Positions 30,708-37,958 of a DNA stretch of 64,000 nt are shown here, piece by piece. A program made the translations under genes and the position numbers. The first letter of the stretch is position 1, and every line of letters begins with the position of its first letter. The notes beneath the pieces were generated by a model that saw only the letters and a list, made by a program, of their open reading frames with translations, made no database searches and was not told the DNA's origin. Source of the stretch: a virus; the IMG/VR virus record IMGVR_UViG_3300027896_000024, positions 1 to 64,000 of that record. One strand, given 5' to 3'.

Positions 30708-30803
30708 CAGAGGGGGTGGTTGCCTTTACAAAAGTAGGCATTAAATGGTAGGGCCTGATCCTATCAGCCACCTAATGCGGCAGTCCTGGTCCCAAGTCCC
30801 AGG
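30707..30803 (+). ncRNA. Twister-like element, copy 15 (branched P1)
   Basis: GCA-GAGGG, then P1 GGTGG/CCACC enlarged into a junction with two inner hairpins (TGCCT/AGGCA and GGTAGG/CCTATC). UAA-UGC-GG, P4 CCTGG/CCAGG and a UCCCAAGU(C) loop follow. It sits just before the operon terminator. Predicted cut U30773/A30774. Confidence 0.7.
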
Positions 30804-30828
30804 CGCAGAAAATGGTTGTTGTCTCCTA

Positions 30829-30880
30829 GGCGGGCAACGGGTCTGGTGCGTTGCCAGATCCGACCCGCCCTTTTATTTTA
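30829..30880 (+). terminator. Terminator of the ribozyme-punctuated operon
   Basis: GGCGGG (30829-30834) pairs with CCCGCC (30864-30869); an inner GATCTGG-type stem (TCTGG/CCAGA) tightens it, and TTTTATTTTA follows. Together with the promoter at 20740 it frames a ~10.1 kb unit. Confidence 0.88.
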
Positions 30881-30890
30881 GGAGTTCGCT

Positions 30891-31019
30891 ATGGAAGAAC
30901 CGCTTGAGGATATAGACTTAGAGTGTCCTGTTTGCGGGTGGATATCCTGCGATCACTTATCAACGGATATTGTCATATGTCCAGACGATCGAGTTCAGTT
31001 AGTGCCAGTAAAAGAGTAG
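30891..31019 (+). CDS. 42-residue zinc-binding miniprotein
   Basis: 42 aa with TTTAGGAGTTCGCT upstream. CPVCGWISC ... H ... C gives a small zinc-ribbon pattern; the N terminus is acidic. It lies between the operon terminator and the SNF2 helicase. Plausible but short. Confidence 0.45.
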   Translation: MEEPLEDIDLECPVCGWISCDHLSTDIVICPDDRVQLVPVKE

Positions 31020-31099
31020 TTGATTGCCCTCAGCTTGGCGTCCGTGTAGCTGGGAATTCGTGTGTTTACGCGGTTCCTGGCCGAAAGGAGGCATCCTAG

Positions 31100-32686
31100 A
31101 TGGTGTTAGCTTATGCTCCTGGGCTTAGTGTGTACATAGTGTTCTGTACGATCAAGGAAAAGAGTATTCCTGCTCGTGCGGGATTTGTATACAACAAGCT
31201 AGTTCGTAGGCGGTGGGCTACTAAAGATCCGAATGTGGCAAATATCCTTTGGAAGTATGCTGTGCCTGCTTGTAAGGTTCAAATAGGCAAGGATCTTGTT
31301 GCGTCAAAAGTAATCCAGAAAAAATCAAAGGCAGTTAGTTCTGTTACGGAATATCCCTGTCCAGAAGGTATTGATTATCTCCCGTTTCAAAAGGCCGGAA
31401 TAGACTTCATGCTGGAGCGAGATAGTGTATTCTGTGCGGATGATATGGGTGTGGGCAAGACGATAGAGGCATTGGGTGTACTCAATACGGATACGTCGTT
31501 AATATCTATTTTGGTAGTGACAAAGGCAGTACTCAAGATAAACTGGTTAAGGGAGATACAAAAGTGGCGGGCTCGTAAAATGTCGGTGGGTATTGTCTGG
31601 CCAAATCATACGGAATTACCGAAGACAAATATCGTCGTAATTAACTATGACTTGTTAGATAGATTTCACTTGTCCGGATTACGTAATAGAAAATGGGACT
31701 GTATCATCCTGGACGAAGGGCACTATCTAAAGAACCCGAAAAAGAAACGCACTCGTGCTGTATTTGGATATAATGACAGGAAGCGTCACTTCGTTTGTCT
31801 ACCGTTAGAAGCTAGGCGTAAAATGGTGTTAACTGGAACGCCTATGGAGAACCGGCCAAAAGAATTATTTTCATTGCTTCATTGGTTAGATCCCATAGCT
31901 TGGCCCAGCTGGTTTAGATATGCGCAAAGATACTGCGATCCCAAGTTCAATGGCTTCGGAACCACGTATAAAGGGGCGTCAAATGTAGCGGAATTGAGGG
32001 CACGCCTTCGGGGTACACTTATGATACGGCGGGAGTTTACCGAGGTGTTTCCTGAGCTGCCGCCGGTTAGATACCAGATAATCGAAATACCCGTACAGAG
32101 TTCTACAATAAAAAAGCTTGTAACCCGTGAGCTGTATGATTACAATCAATTTTTACAAAAGGGAGTTTCGCGCAAGGTTGCTTTTGCAGAGATGTCGGCG
32201 TTAAGGCACCAGTTAGCCGTCTATAAGCGACCGTTAATCCAGTCATATCTCGAAGGCCTTCGTGAGGAGTCCCCAAGTAGAAAACTGATAGTGTTCGGGC
32301 ATCATCACGATGTACTTGATGGCCTGCATTTATCATTTCCTGATTCAGTTTTAGTCAGGGGTGGACAAGATGCTACCGATCGTCAGAGATCAGTAGACAA
32401 GTTTCAAAACGATATACGGTGCAACATGTTTCTTGGGTCGATTGCAGCTGCGGGGGAGGGCTTGAATTTGTACGCATCCAGTTTAGTTATATTCGGGGAA
32501 TTCGATTGGCGTCCTGGTAAGATACTTCAAGCTATCGGGCGCGCTTTGAGACTGGGACAAAAGGATCGCGTTCTGATTCAATATCTCGTACTGGCAGGTT
32601 CACTTGATTTCAAGCTCATTACAACGTTCGTGAACAAGCACATAGTAAATAAGGAGATTCTCGGTGACAAAAGGGAGATCATTTGA
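31100..32686 (+). CDS. SNF2-family DNA-dependent ATPase/helicase (SMARCAL1-like)
   Basis: 528 aa. Motif I DDMGVGKTIEAL (near residue 115), motif Ia VVTKAVLKINWLREI, motif II DEGH with LKNP, motif III LTGTPMENRP, motif IV-V region ending GSIAAAGEGLNLY, and motif VI QAIGRALRLGQ. The N-terminal 90 residues are a separate small domain. Phage enzymes of this type remodel replication forks or aid recombination. Strong AAAGGAGG site. Confidence 0.88.
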   Translation: MVLAYAPGLSVYIVFCTIKEKSIPARAGFVYNKLVRRRWATKDPNVANILWKYAVPACKVQIGKDLVASKVIQKKSKAVSSVTEYPCPEGIDYLPFQKAGIDFMLERDSVFCADDMGVGKTIEALGVLNTDTSLISILVVTKAVLKINWLREIQKWRARKMSVGIVWPNHTELPKTNIVVINYDLLDRFHLSGLRNRKWDCIILDEGHYLKNPKKKRTRAVFGYNDRKRHFVCLPLEARRKMVLTGTPMENRPKELFSLLHWLDPIAWPSWFRYAQRYCDPKFNGFGTTYKGASNVAELRARLRGTLMIRREFTEVFPELPPVRYQIIEIPVQSSTIKKLVTRELYDYNQFLQKGVSRKVAFAEMSALRHQLAVYKRPLIQSYLEGLREESPSRKLIVFGHHHDVLDGLHLSFPDSVLVRGGQDATDRQRSVDKFQNDIRCNMFLGSIAAAGEGLNLYASSLVIFGEFDWRPGKILQAIGRALRLGQKDRVLIQYLVLAGSLDFKLITTFVNKHIVNKEILGDKREII

Positions 32687-33149
32687 TTTGAGCCTGTATA
32701 CTGAGTCCTTGGCACGGAGGGCTTTTTTCAAGAACCTAGATAACAGTTTAGCATTGGAGGACTATAAGCAGATAGCGGCAATGTCAGTACTTAGGGCACG
32801 CAGGAGATTCAGGAAGGCAAAGAAAACCAAGTTCGAAACTTTTGCTATTCATTGTGTCAAGAACAGTCTTGTCACTATGACCCGCCGGCAAAAACCATCT
32901 GGATACGAATTAATGGAGGAAATAGCCACAGACCCCAAGGACGATTTTGTTTTTCGTGTGCAATCATTTATTACTAGTTGTCAGTCGTTGTCGGAGGCAG
33001 CCCAACAAGTCGCCAATGGTTTATTGGGTATTTGGACATTACCAACAGTTTCGTTGACTAGCTTTCGGCGATCACTTCGAATGTCAAAGTTAGACTTCAA
33101 TCGAGCCTGCAAGGAATTACGGACAAGATTTCATGGGGAGGTAGTATAA
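32664..33149 (+). CDS. Putative sigma-70-like factor
   Basis: 161 aa, GTG start overlapping the helicase by 23 bp. Residues ~28-75 resemble sigma region 2: LEDYKQIAAMSVLRARRRFRKAKKTKFETFAIHCVKNSLV (leading helix, then the F-x-x-F/Y-A helix). The C-terminal half is helical (LRMSKLDFNRACKEL) and might be a degenerate region 4. If real, it would direct late transcription. Identification is tentative. Confidence 0.4.
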   Translation: MTKGRSFDLSLYTESLARRAFFKNLDNSLALEDYKQIAAMSVLRARRRFRKAKKTKFETFAIHCVKNSLVTMTRRQKPSGYELMEEIATDPKDDFVFRVQSFITSCQSLSEAAQQVANGLLGIWTLPTVSLTSFRRSLRMSKLDFNRACKELRTRFHGEVV

Positions 33150-33155
33150 CAAGAC

Positions 33156-33614
33156 ATGCAACTGAAAAAGAAGTTCAGGTTTGAGGCGAGTCATATACTA
33201 TCAAAGCACCCGGGCAAGTGTTCTCGGTTACACGGCCATAGCTGGGTGTTACACGTGATGGTGGAAGGCCCTGTAAATCCAGATACCGGGTTTGTCATGG
33301 ACTATGGGGATATTTCCAAGGCAGTGAAGCCTATCGTTGAGGATCTGGATCATAGGCATTTGGGAGTCTGGGATGTGTTCGCGGAGGACAGTAATATAGG
33401 TACTGCGCGTTGCCGGGCACTCCCGCTTGAGTTCTATTCTACGTCAGAGAATTTACTGATGAGGATTGCAGAACTGCTTATGATCTCATTGCCTCAGTGG
33501 TCAGCACTCAGCCTGGAAGAAACGTGTACGTCGGAGGCATTGCTACTTCGGTGTGAATATGACCAGTTCGTAATGGATCAGAAAGAGAGGAGCGATGCAG
33601 CTGCTCGTAAATGA
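33156..33614 (+). CDS. queD: QueD-like 6-carboxy-tetrahydropterin synthase
   Basis: 152 aa. Zinc ligands H13, H26 and H28 (FEASHIL ... RLHGHSW) and catalytic Cys22 (GKCSRLHGH), then VMDYGDISK, DLDHRHLG, a T-S-E-N motif and EETCTSEALL: the full 6-pyruvoyl-tetrahydropterin synthase/QueD signature. It turns dihydroneopterin triphosphate into 6-carboxytetrahydropterin. Overlaps QueE by 20 bp. Confidence 0.9.
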   Translation: MQLKKKFRFEASHILSKHPGKCSRLHGHSWVLHVMVEGPVNPDTGFVMDYGDISKAVKPIVEDLDHRHLGVWDVFAEDSNIGTARCRALPLEFYSTSENLLMRIAELLMISLPQWSALSLEETCTSEALLLRCEYDQFVMDQKERSDAAARK

Positions 33615-34302
33615 GATATTCAGGTCAGTACAAGGGGAAGGCCTACTAATGGGCCAGCCTTCCGTATTTCTCAGGTTGTCGTTGTGTAATGTCAATTGTC
33701 CGATGTGCGATACGGATTATCACCAAGGAGTCAAGGTGAGTCTTTCCGATATTGTAAAGGCTATTACCGGTCCGTATGCACGCGGCGGAATTCGTCATTT
33801 GGTGATTACAGGTGGCGAGCCGTACATACATCCGGCATTGTCGGAGTTTCTGGCTACGATGCGGGAGCTACATCGCGATTGGCACATCACAATCGAAACG
33901 TCAGGTTCTATAGTTCCGGGCACTGTTCTGAATTTGGACTTGTTATCACTATCCCCGAAGTTTATGTCGCTAAAGCCGGCAGAAAATTCTCACATGGGAT
34001 TGAATATTCTGAAGGAGTCATTCCTGCGTATCCTGGAACTGCCTCGTAAAGAGAATAGCTGCCAGGTTAAGCTAGTTTGGACAGGAGATCCTGTGGATGT
34101 TCCAGACTGGTTACCTGATATGATATCGGACTTAGCACAGAACAGTATTCCGGTATTCTTTCAGCCTATGACAGATGGCAGAGAGTTCGAATTAAATTCT
34201 TACTTAAAACTGTTTGCCAAAGTCACGGCAGCCGTTCAAAATACGTTCGGTGCATATCCTCGGACGTTACCGCAGTTGCACAAGTTCTGTAACTGGAGGT
34301 AG
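33595..34302 (+). CDS. queE: QueE-like 7-carboxy-7-deazaguanine synthase (radical SAM)
   Basis: 235 aa. NEIFRSVQGEG at the N terminus, the radical-SAM cysteines C31-x3-C35-x2-C38 (CNVNCPMCDTD), VITGGEP, ETSG and LSPKFMS are all QueE features. It converts 6-carboxytetrahydropterin into 7-carboxy-7-deazaguanine, the substrate of QueC. Overlapping start inside queD indicates coupled expression. Confidence 0.92.
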   Translation: MQLLVNEIFRSVQGEGLLMGQPSVFLRLSLCNVNCPMCDTDYHQGVKVSLSDIVKAITGPYARGGIRHLVITGGEPYIHPALSEFLATMRELHRDWHITIETSGSIVPGTVLNLDLLSLSPKFMSLKPAENSHMGLNILKESFLRILELPRKENSCQVKLVWTGDPVDVPDWLPDMISDLAQNSIPVFFQPMTDGREFELNSYLKLFAKVTAAVQNTFGAYPRTLPQLHKFCNWR

Positions 34303-34304
34303 TA

Positions 34305-35120
34305 ATGCCGAGAGTGTCATGCAAGGGACTATGCGGCCGAGAATTCGATGAACGGTCCGCATTAGCATCTGGTGAGTTACTTATCACTGGTGTTTGTAGA
34401 GGTTGCTATAACAAGTACGCAATGAGTCCGGACGAGTGTTTCGGAAAAGGATTGTCGGATAAAACTGATGACACCTGCAAACATTGCGTCGATTATCATA
34501 TCTGCTCAGGCTGGAATGCCGAGCCGGAAGGAAACAAAATGGCCAAGAAAAAGGTAGTAGAGGAAGAGGAAGAAGAACTCGAAGAAACCGAATCCGAAGA
34601 GGAAGGGGAGGAGGAAGAATTCGAGGAGGTCGAGGAAGAGGGTGGCGAGGAGCCCGAGGAGGAGGAAGAAGAGCCCGAAGAGGAAGAAGAGGAGGAAGAG
34701 GAAGAAGAGGAGGAAGAGGAAGAGCCTCCCAAAAAGACCAAAAAGGGTACGAAGCCTGCTCCAAGTGCCAGCCCGAGCAAGAAAACCGCAGGTAGTACCG
34801 GTAAGGGCACCAAAACCGCACCGGAACCGCCTCCAGCGAAGGGCAAAAAGACCGCTCCACCGCCGGCCAAGGGTGCGAACCCGGCAGCTACCAAACCGGC
34901 ACAGACTCCGTTCCGCGCAGGCTCCGCCAAGGAGAAAGCGTTCCTGCTTCTGAAAAAGGGCGCGACTCAGGCCGAGCTGGTGAAGGAACTGAAGGGAATG
35001 ACCGGTGATCCGTGGGCGTTCGTACAGGCCAAGTTGCTGCGCCGGACGACGGGTGGCGACAAGTCCATGTCCTGGACGATCAAAGAGAAGGAAGGCCGCT
35101 ATCGGTTGATCGTGCAGTAG
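34305..35120 (+). CDS. Cys-rich protein with poly-Glu stretch and shared C-terminal domain
   Basis: 271 aa. Residues 1-70 hold nine cysteines (CKGLCG, CRGC, CKHCVDYHIC), probably zinc sites. Residues ~83-145 are mostly Glu with some Pro, followed by a Lys/Pro/Ala linker. Residues ~200-271 form the same domain as in the 24702 protein (TPFRAGSAKEKAF ... GGDKSMSW). An internal ATG at 34538 could make a shorter form lacking the Cys domain. Two genes after QueD, but no link to deazaguanine chemistry is visible. Confidence 0.65.
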   Translation: MPRVSCKGLCGREFDERSALASGELLITGVCRGCYNKYAMSPDECFGKGLSDKTDDTCKHCVDYHICSGWNAEPEGNKMAKKKVVEEEEEELEETESEEEGEEEEFEEVEEEGGEEPEEEEEEPEEEEEEEEEEEEEEEEPPKKTKKGTKPAPSASPSKKTAGSTGKGTKTAPEPPPAKGKKTAPPPAKGANPAATKPAQTPFRAGSAKEKAFLLLKKGATQAELVKELKGMTGDPWAFVQAKLLRRTTGGDKSMSWTIKEKEGRYRLIVQ

Positions 35121-35145
35121 GGCGGCATTCTCGGGGAACCAACAA

Positions 35146-35180
35146 GGCGGCCCTAAGCAGTTCGGGGCCGCCTCTTTTTT
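35146..35180 (+). terminator. Intrinsic terminator between the QueE unit and folE
   Basis: GGCGGCCC (35146-35153) pairs with GGGCCGCC (35165-35172), followed by TCTTTTTT. The folE start is only 12 bp downstream, so folE needs read-through or another start signal. Confidence 0.9.
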
Positions 35181-35191
35181 GTGAGGAATTC

Positions 35192-35770
35192 ATGGACAAG
35201 CATATGGACTTTGGAACCAAGCAGTTTTTGCGTAACTTAATACAGCGCGGAGTTGTCCGGAAGGATGATCCAAATATCACAGATACACCAGGAAGAGTCA
35301 GTCGATGGGCGGACTCTTTTTTTATGTCTCAAAAGGACATGGCAAAACATATAGCCGAAATCCTGCAGGCTAGATTCCCCAGTAAAGCGGATGAAATGGT
35401 GGTTGTTACGGGAGTTACGGTCTATACTATTTGTCCGCATCACTTGTTACCTGTGGAAATGAAAGTGTCGATTGGCTATTTACCACAGGGCTATGTTATT
35501 GGACTTTCCAAGTTGGCTAGGATTGCCAAGACTTATGCGAGACGTCCTGTTATTCAAGAGGACTACACGCAACAAGTATCCAGGGCTGTCGAGGCCGGTT
35601 TATCTCCGGATGCAGGAGTGTATGTCATTGGAAAACACTATTGCATGGTGATGCGGGGTGTTGAGGAACCGGAATCTAAAACGGTAACCTGTGCGTTACT
35701 TGGCAAGTTCAAGAATGAAGCTCCGCGGGCTGAGTTCTTATCGCTTATGAATCATTCGCACAACGTATAA
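35192..35770 (+). CDS. folE: GTP cyclohydrolase I (FolE-like)
   Basis: 192 aa from ATG 35192 (GTGAGGAATTC upstream). DTPGRVSRWADSFF, the zinc-binding ICPHHLLP, KVSIGYLPQGYVIGLSKLAR, RPVIQEDYTQQ, and a C-terminal HYCMVMRGV, giving Cys-His-His-Cys active-site residues. It makes dihydroneopterin triphosphate from GTP, the first step towards preQ0. Length matches bacterial type I enzymes. Confidence 0.92.
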   Translation: MDKHMDFGTKQFLRNLIQRGVVRKDDPNITDTPGRVSRWADSFFMSQKDMAKHIAEILQARFPSKADEMVVVTGVTVYTICPHHLLPVEMKVSIGYLPQGYVIGLSKLARIAKTYARRPVIQEDYTQQVSRAVEAGLSPDAGVYVIGKHYCMVMRGVEEPESKTVTCALLGKFKNEAPRAEFLSLMNHSHNV

Positions 35771-35773
35771 CAC

Positions 35774-35962
35774 ATGAAAAAGAAACTCGTCAGAAAGCCT
35801 CCGAGGCAGGAGCTAACAAAGTTCGAGTTTCAGTGTCCCAAGTGCAAGCGGATACAACACAGGAGCGTTTGGTCGATCGCACATTATAATATTGAGCAGT
35901 TGTTTACTTGCGAATGCGGCCACAGGTTTTTATTACCGCCAATGAGGATACGCAGGCGATGA
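35774..35962 (+). CDS. Small zinc-ribbon protein
   Basis: 62 aa: CPKCKR ... CECGH gives a C-x2-C ... C-x-C-x2-H site within a basic protein. Overlaps the DpdA-like gene (GATGA). Unknown function. Confidence 0.6.
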   Translation: MKKKLVRKPPRQELTKFEFQCPKCKRIQHRSVWSIAHYNIEQLFTCECGHRFLLPPMRIRRR

Positions 35963-36876
35963 TTATCTATTTTGCAGGATTCTATACTTCGGGATGGGGA
36001 CGCAGAAGGGATTTGATTCCCAAGAAGTTCTCGACCCTGGAGTCGTATTGGTATTTAAAGACCCGTAGGAAAAGGGCAGGCGTAGTCACCGTGAAGGAAG
36101 CCAGATGTGAGGAGATTCAGAATTTCTTTCTGGACTCTGGGGCGTACACGGCACATAGCAAGGGCATCACAATAACTCTGGACGAGTACATCAAGTACGT
36201 ACACGCTAACAAAAAGTATACGACTGTGTACTGCGTACTGGATAGTATCGGGAATGCCAAGGAGACTTGGGATGCTCAGAAAGAGATGGAGAAACAGGGG
36301 CTGAATCCTTTGCCCGTATTTCACTCGGCAGAGGATGTAAAATACCTGAAGCGATATGTGGATAATTACGAGTACGTCGGAATAGGTGGTGCAGCCGGCT
36401 CCGCCAAGTGGTCTCGGGAATATTACTTCGACAGGATCCGCAGCGTATTACTTGGGCCAGGTGGAGTGCCCCGCATTCGTATTCACGGATTTGGTATTAC
36501 CGAGCCACAGTACATGCTCATGTTTCCTTGGTACTCGGTGGATTCCACAAGCTGGGTGTTGCAAGCGGCGTACGGTGCGATATATGTACTATTGGGAAAG
36601 AAGTGGCACGTACTTCCGACTTCGCCTCGATATTCAAATGCCAACAAACCGGGTGCGTTTCATTGGAATCATATCTCAAAAGAGGAAAAGGATGTAATCC
36701 GGCAGAAAATGGTGGAGTATAGCCGGAATACAAACAACGGCAAGTTCACTGAAAAGGACTTATGCAATGATGGGTATGCCCGTCAGAGTTGGAACATGCA
36801 TTGTTTCATGGACCTGGTTGGGAGATACGAGGAGTTAAAAAAGCTGGTACTTACAGCACAGGAGTTCTTTGTATGA
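35959..36876 (+). CDS. DpdA-like 7-deazaguanine DNA transglycosylase (TGT superfamily)
   Basis: 305 aa from ATG 35959. FFLDSGAYTAH near residue 58 (candidate catalytic Asp), ITLDEYIKYVHANK, YCVLDSIGNAKETW, LPVFHSAEDVKYL, YVGIGGAAG, RIRIHGFGIT and a YSVDSTSWV segment are the pattern of the phage DpdA/tRNA-guanine transglycosylase-like family, from memory of that family. It would exchange guanine in DNA for a 7-deazaguanine made by FolE-QueD-QueE-QueC. The alternative is action on tRNA. Confidence 0.72.
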   Translation: MIIYFAGFYTSGWGRRRDLIPKKFSTLESYWYLKTRRKRAGVVTVKEARCEEIQNFFLDSGAYTAHSKGITITLDEYIKYVHANKKYTTVYCVLDSIGNAKETWDAQKEMEKQGLNPLPVFHSAEDVKYLKRYVDNYEYVGIGGAAGSAKWSREYYFDRIRSVLLGPGGVPRIRIHGFGITEPQYMLMFPWYSVDSTSWVLQAAYGAIYVLLGKKWHVLPTSPRYSNANKPGAFHWNHISKEEKDVIRQKMVEYSRNTNNGKFTEKDLCNDGYARQSWNMHCFMDLVGRYEELKKLVLTAQEFFV

Positions 36877-37958
36877 TTGTGAAATTATCGGACTTTTTGG
36901 CAGCTATGAAATATGCCTGGCGGGCAGTGTCGCCAGGCGATTTTGTTTCGAACTTCCGGTTTATAAGTTTTGAGTCATTTGCAGGGTTAAAGATCCTGCG
37001 GCTCCGGGCTTTCAATGGCACGTTGGGTGTAGAGGTGGATGTTCCTACCAGAAACCCGGATGCGTTCAAGCCATTTGTGGTGGATGCGGATAGACTGATG
37101 CGTTATCTGCAGAGCTTCGACGCTGCGGACTCGAGGGCCGTCGAGCTTACACTGGAAAAGTCCCGTTGTGTATTCAGCTTTCAGAAAGCCGGCAAGATAG
37201 CGTTAACACCGGCCCAGTTGAAGACCCCGTTTTGGAAAGCTCCCGACGAGCAGGGTGTTGACTGGTGTTTGACAATGGACAAGAAATTCAGGGAGTCCTG
37301 CAAACTGGTGTTATCTATAGCGGGATTGGACACGGCCCGACTTGTTACGCAGGGTATATTTATGGAAGGATCCAGGTTGCACGTAACATCCGGGGCCGCA
37401 ATCGGGGAATCCACGGCCAAAGCAAAGTTCTCAAAGCCCATGGCAATGGTGTACGATTTCGTTCGTATCCTGGTTGAGATAGGGACGGATATTGAGGTGG
37501 GAACCGGCAAGAATTTTGTAGTAGCTAAAACAGGGACTGTCAAGTTTGTCCAGTCTTTGTTTCGGTGTCCGGCACCTGACTTCGATTCCATGTTGAAGAA
37601 CTATCGGAAACCGCAAGCAGCGGTTACAGTGAACCTGAAGGAGTTCGTCGAGAAGTTCCGTCGTATTGGTAATATGACCGATCAACAAAACCGGGGAGTA
37701 AAGCTGGTATTCAAGGCCGGTATGTTGCGCTTCGGATTTGAGGATAGTGAAGTGCATGTACGTGAAGCAATTACGTACAAAGGAAACTACGATGGCGAGA
37801 TTCTGTTAAATTTCGCGTATATCAAAGGGTATCTCGATGAGCTTGTGGCCCGTCCTTTAAAGCAGTTACAGTTAGGATTTATCGGGGCCGGCAAAGGTCT
37901 TGTATTCAGGATAGCTGAGCCGTTTGTACTTGTCCTGCTTCCGATGGTGAAATTATGA
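36873..37958 (+). CDS. DNA polymerase sliding clamp (beta-clamp-like)
   Basis: 361 aa, start ATG 36873 by ATGA overlap. The three-fold repeated strand-rich layout (e.g., LRLRAFNGTLGVEVDV, RLHVTSGAAIGESTAKAKF, LRFGFEDSEVHVREAI) and a C-terminal LVLLPMVKL fit a DnaN-type clamp, whose usual length is ~365. It would tether the PolA-family polymerase encoded next, loaded by the 18602 ATPase. Confidence 0.7.
   Translation: MIVKLSDFLAAMKYAWRAVSPGDFVSNFRFISFESFAGLKILRLRAFNGTLGVEVDVPTRNPDAFKPFVVDADRLMRYLQSFDAADSRAVELTLEKSRCVFSFQKAGKIALTPAQLKTPFWKAPDEQGVDWCLTMDKKFRESCKLVLSIAGLDTARLVTQGIFMEGSRLHVTSGAAIGESTAKAKFSKPMAMVYDFVRILVEIGTDIEVGTGKNFVVAKTGTVKFVQSLFRCPAPDFDSMLKNYRKPQAAVTVNLKEFVEKFRRIGNMTDQQNRGVKLVFKAGMLRFGFEDSEVHVREAITYKGNYDGEILLNFAYIKGYLDELVARPLKQLQLGFIGAGKGLVFRIAEPFVLVLLPMVKL

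Noticed and set aside
21419-30803. Reading the intergenic repeats as CRISPR, phage promoters or plain terminators.
   Set aside because: There are no regular repeats and spacers; conservation is structural with covarying stems rather than a fixed duplex sequence; and no U-runs follow the hairpins.
21419-30803. Hammerhead, pistol, hatchet or preQ1 riboswitch as identity of the repeated element.
   Set aside because: No CUGAUGA/GAAA hammerhead core, and no pistol or hatchet core motifs that I remember. A preQ1 aptamer would not be expected before 15 unrelated genes and its A-rich pseudoknot pattern is missing.
34496-34930. Minus-strand open frames opposite the poly-Glu genes (also 26992-27222 and 41784-42563).
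   Set aside because: They are poly-Ser shadows of the GAG/GAA repeats on the plus strand.
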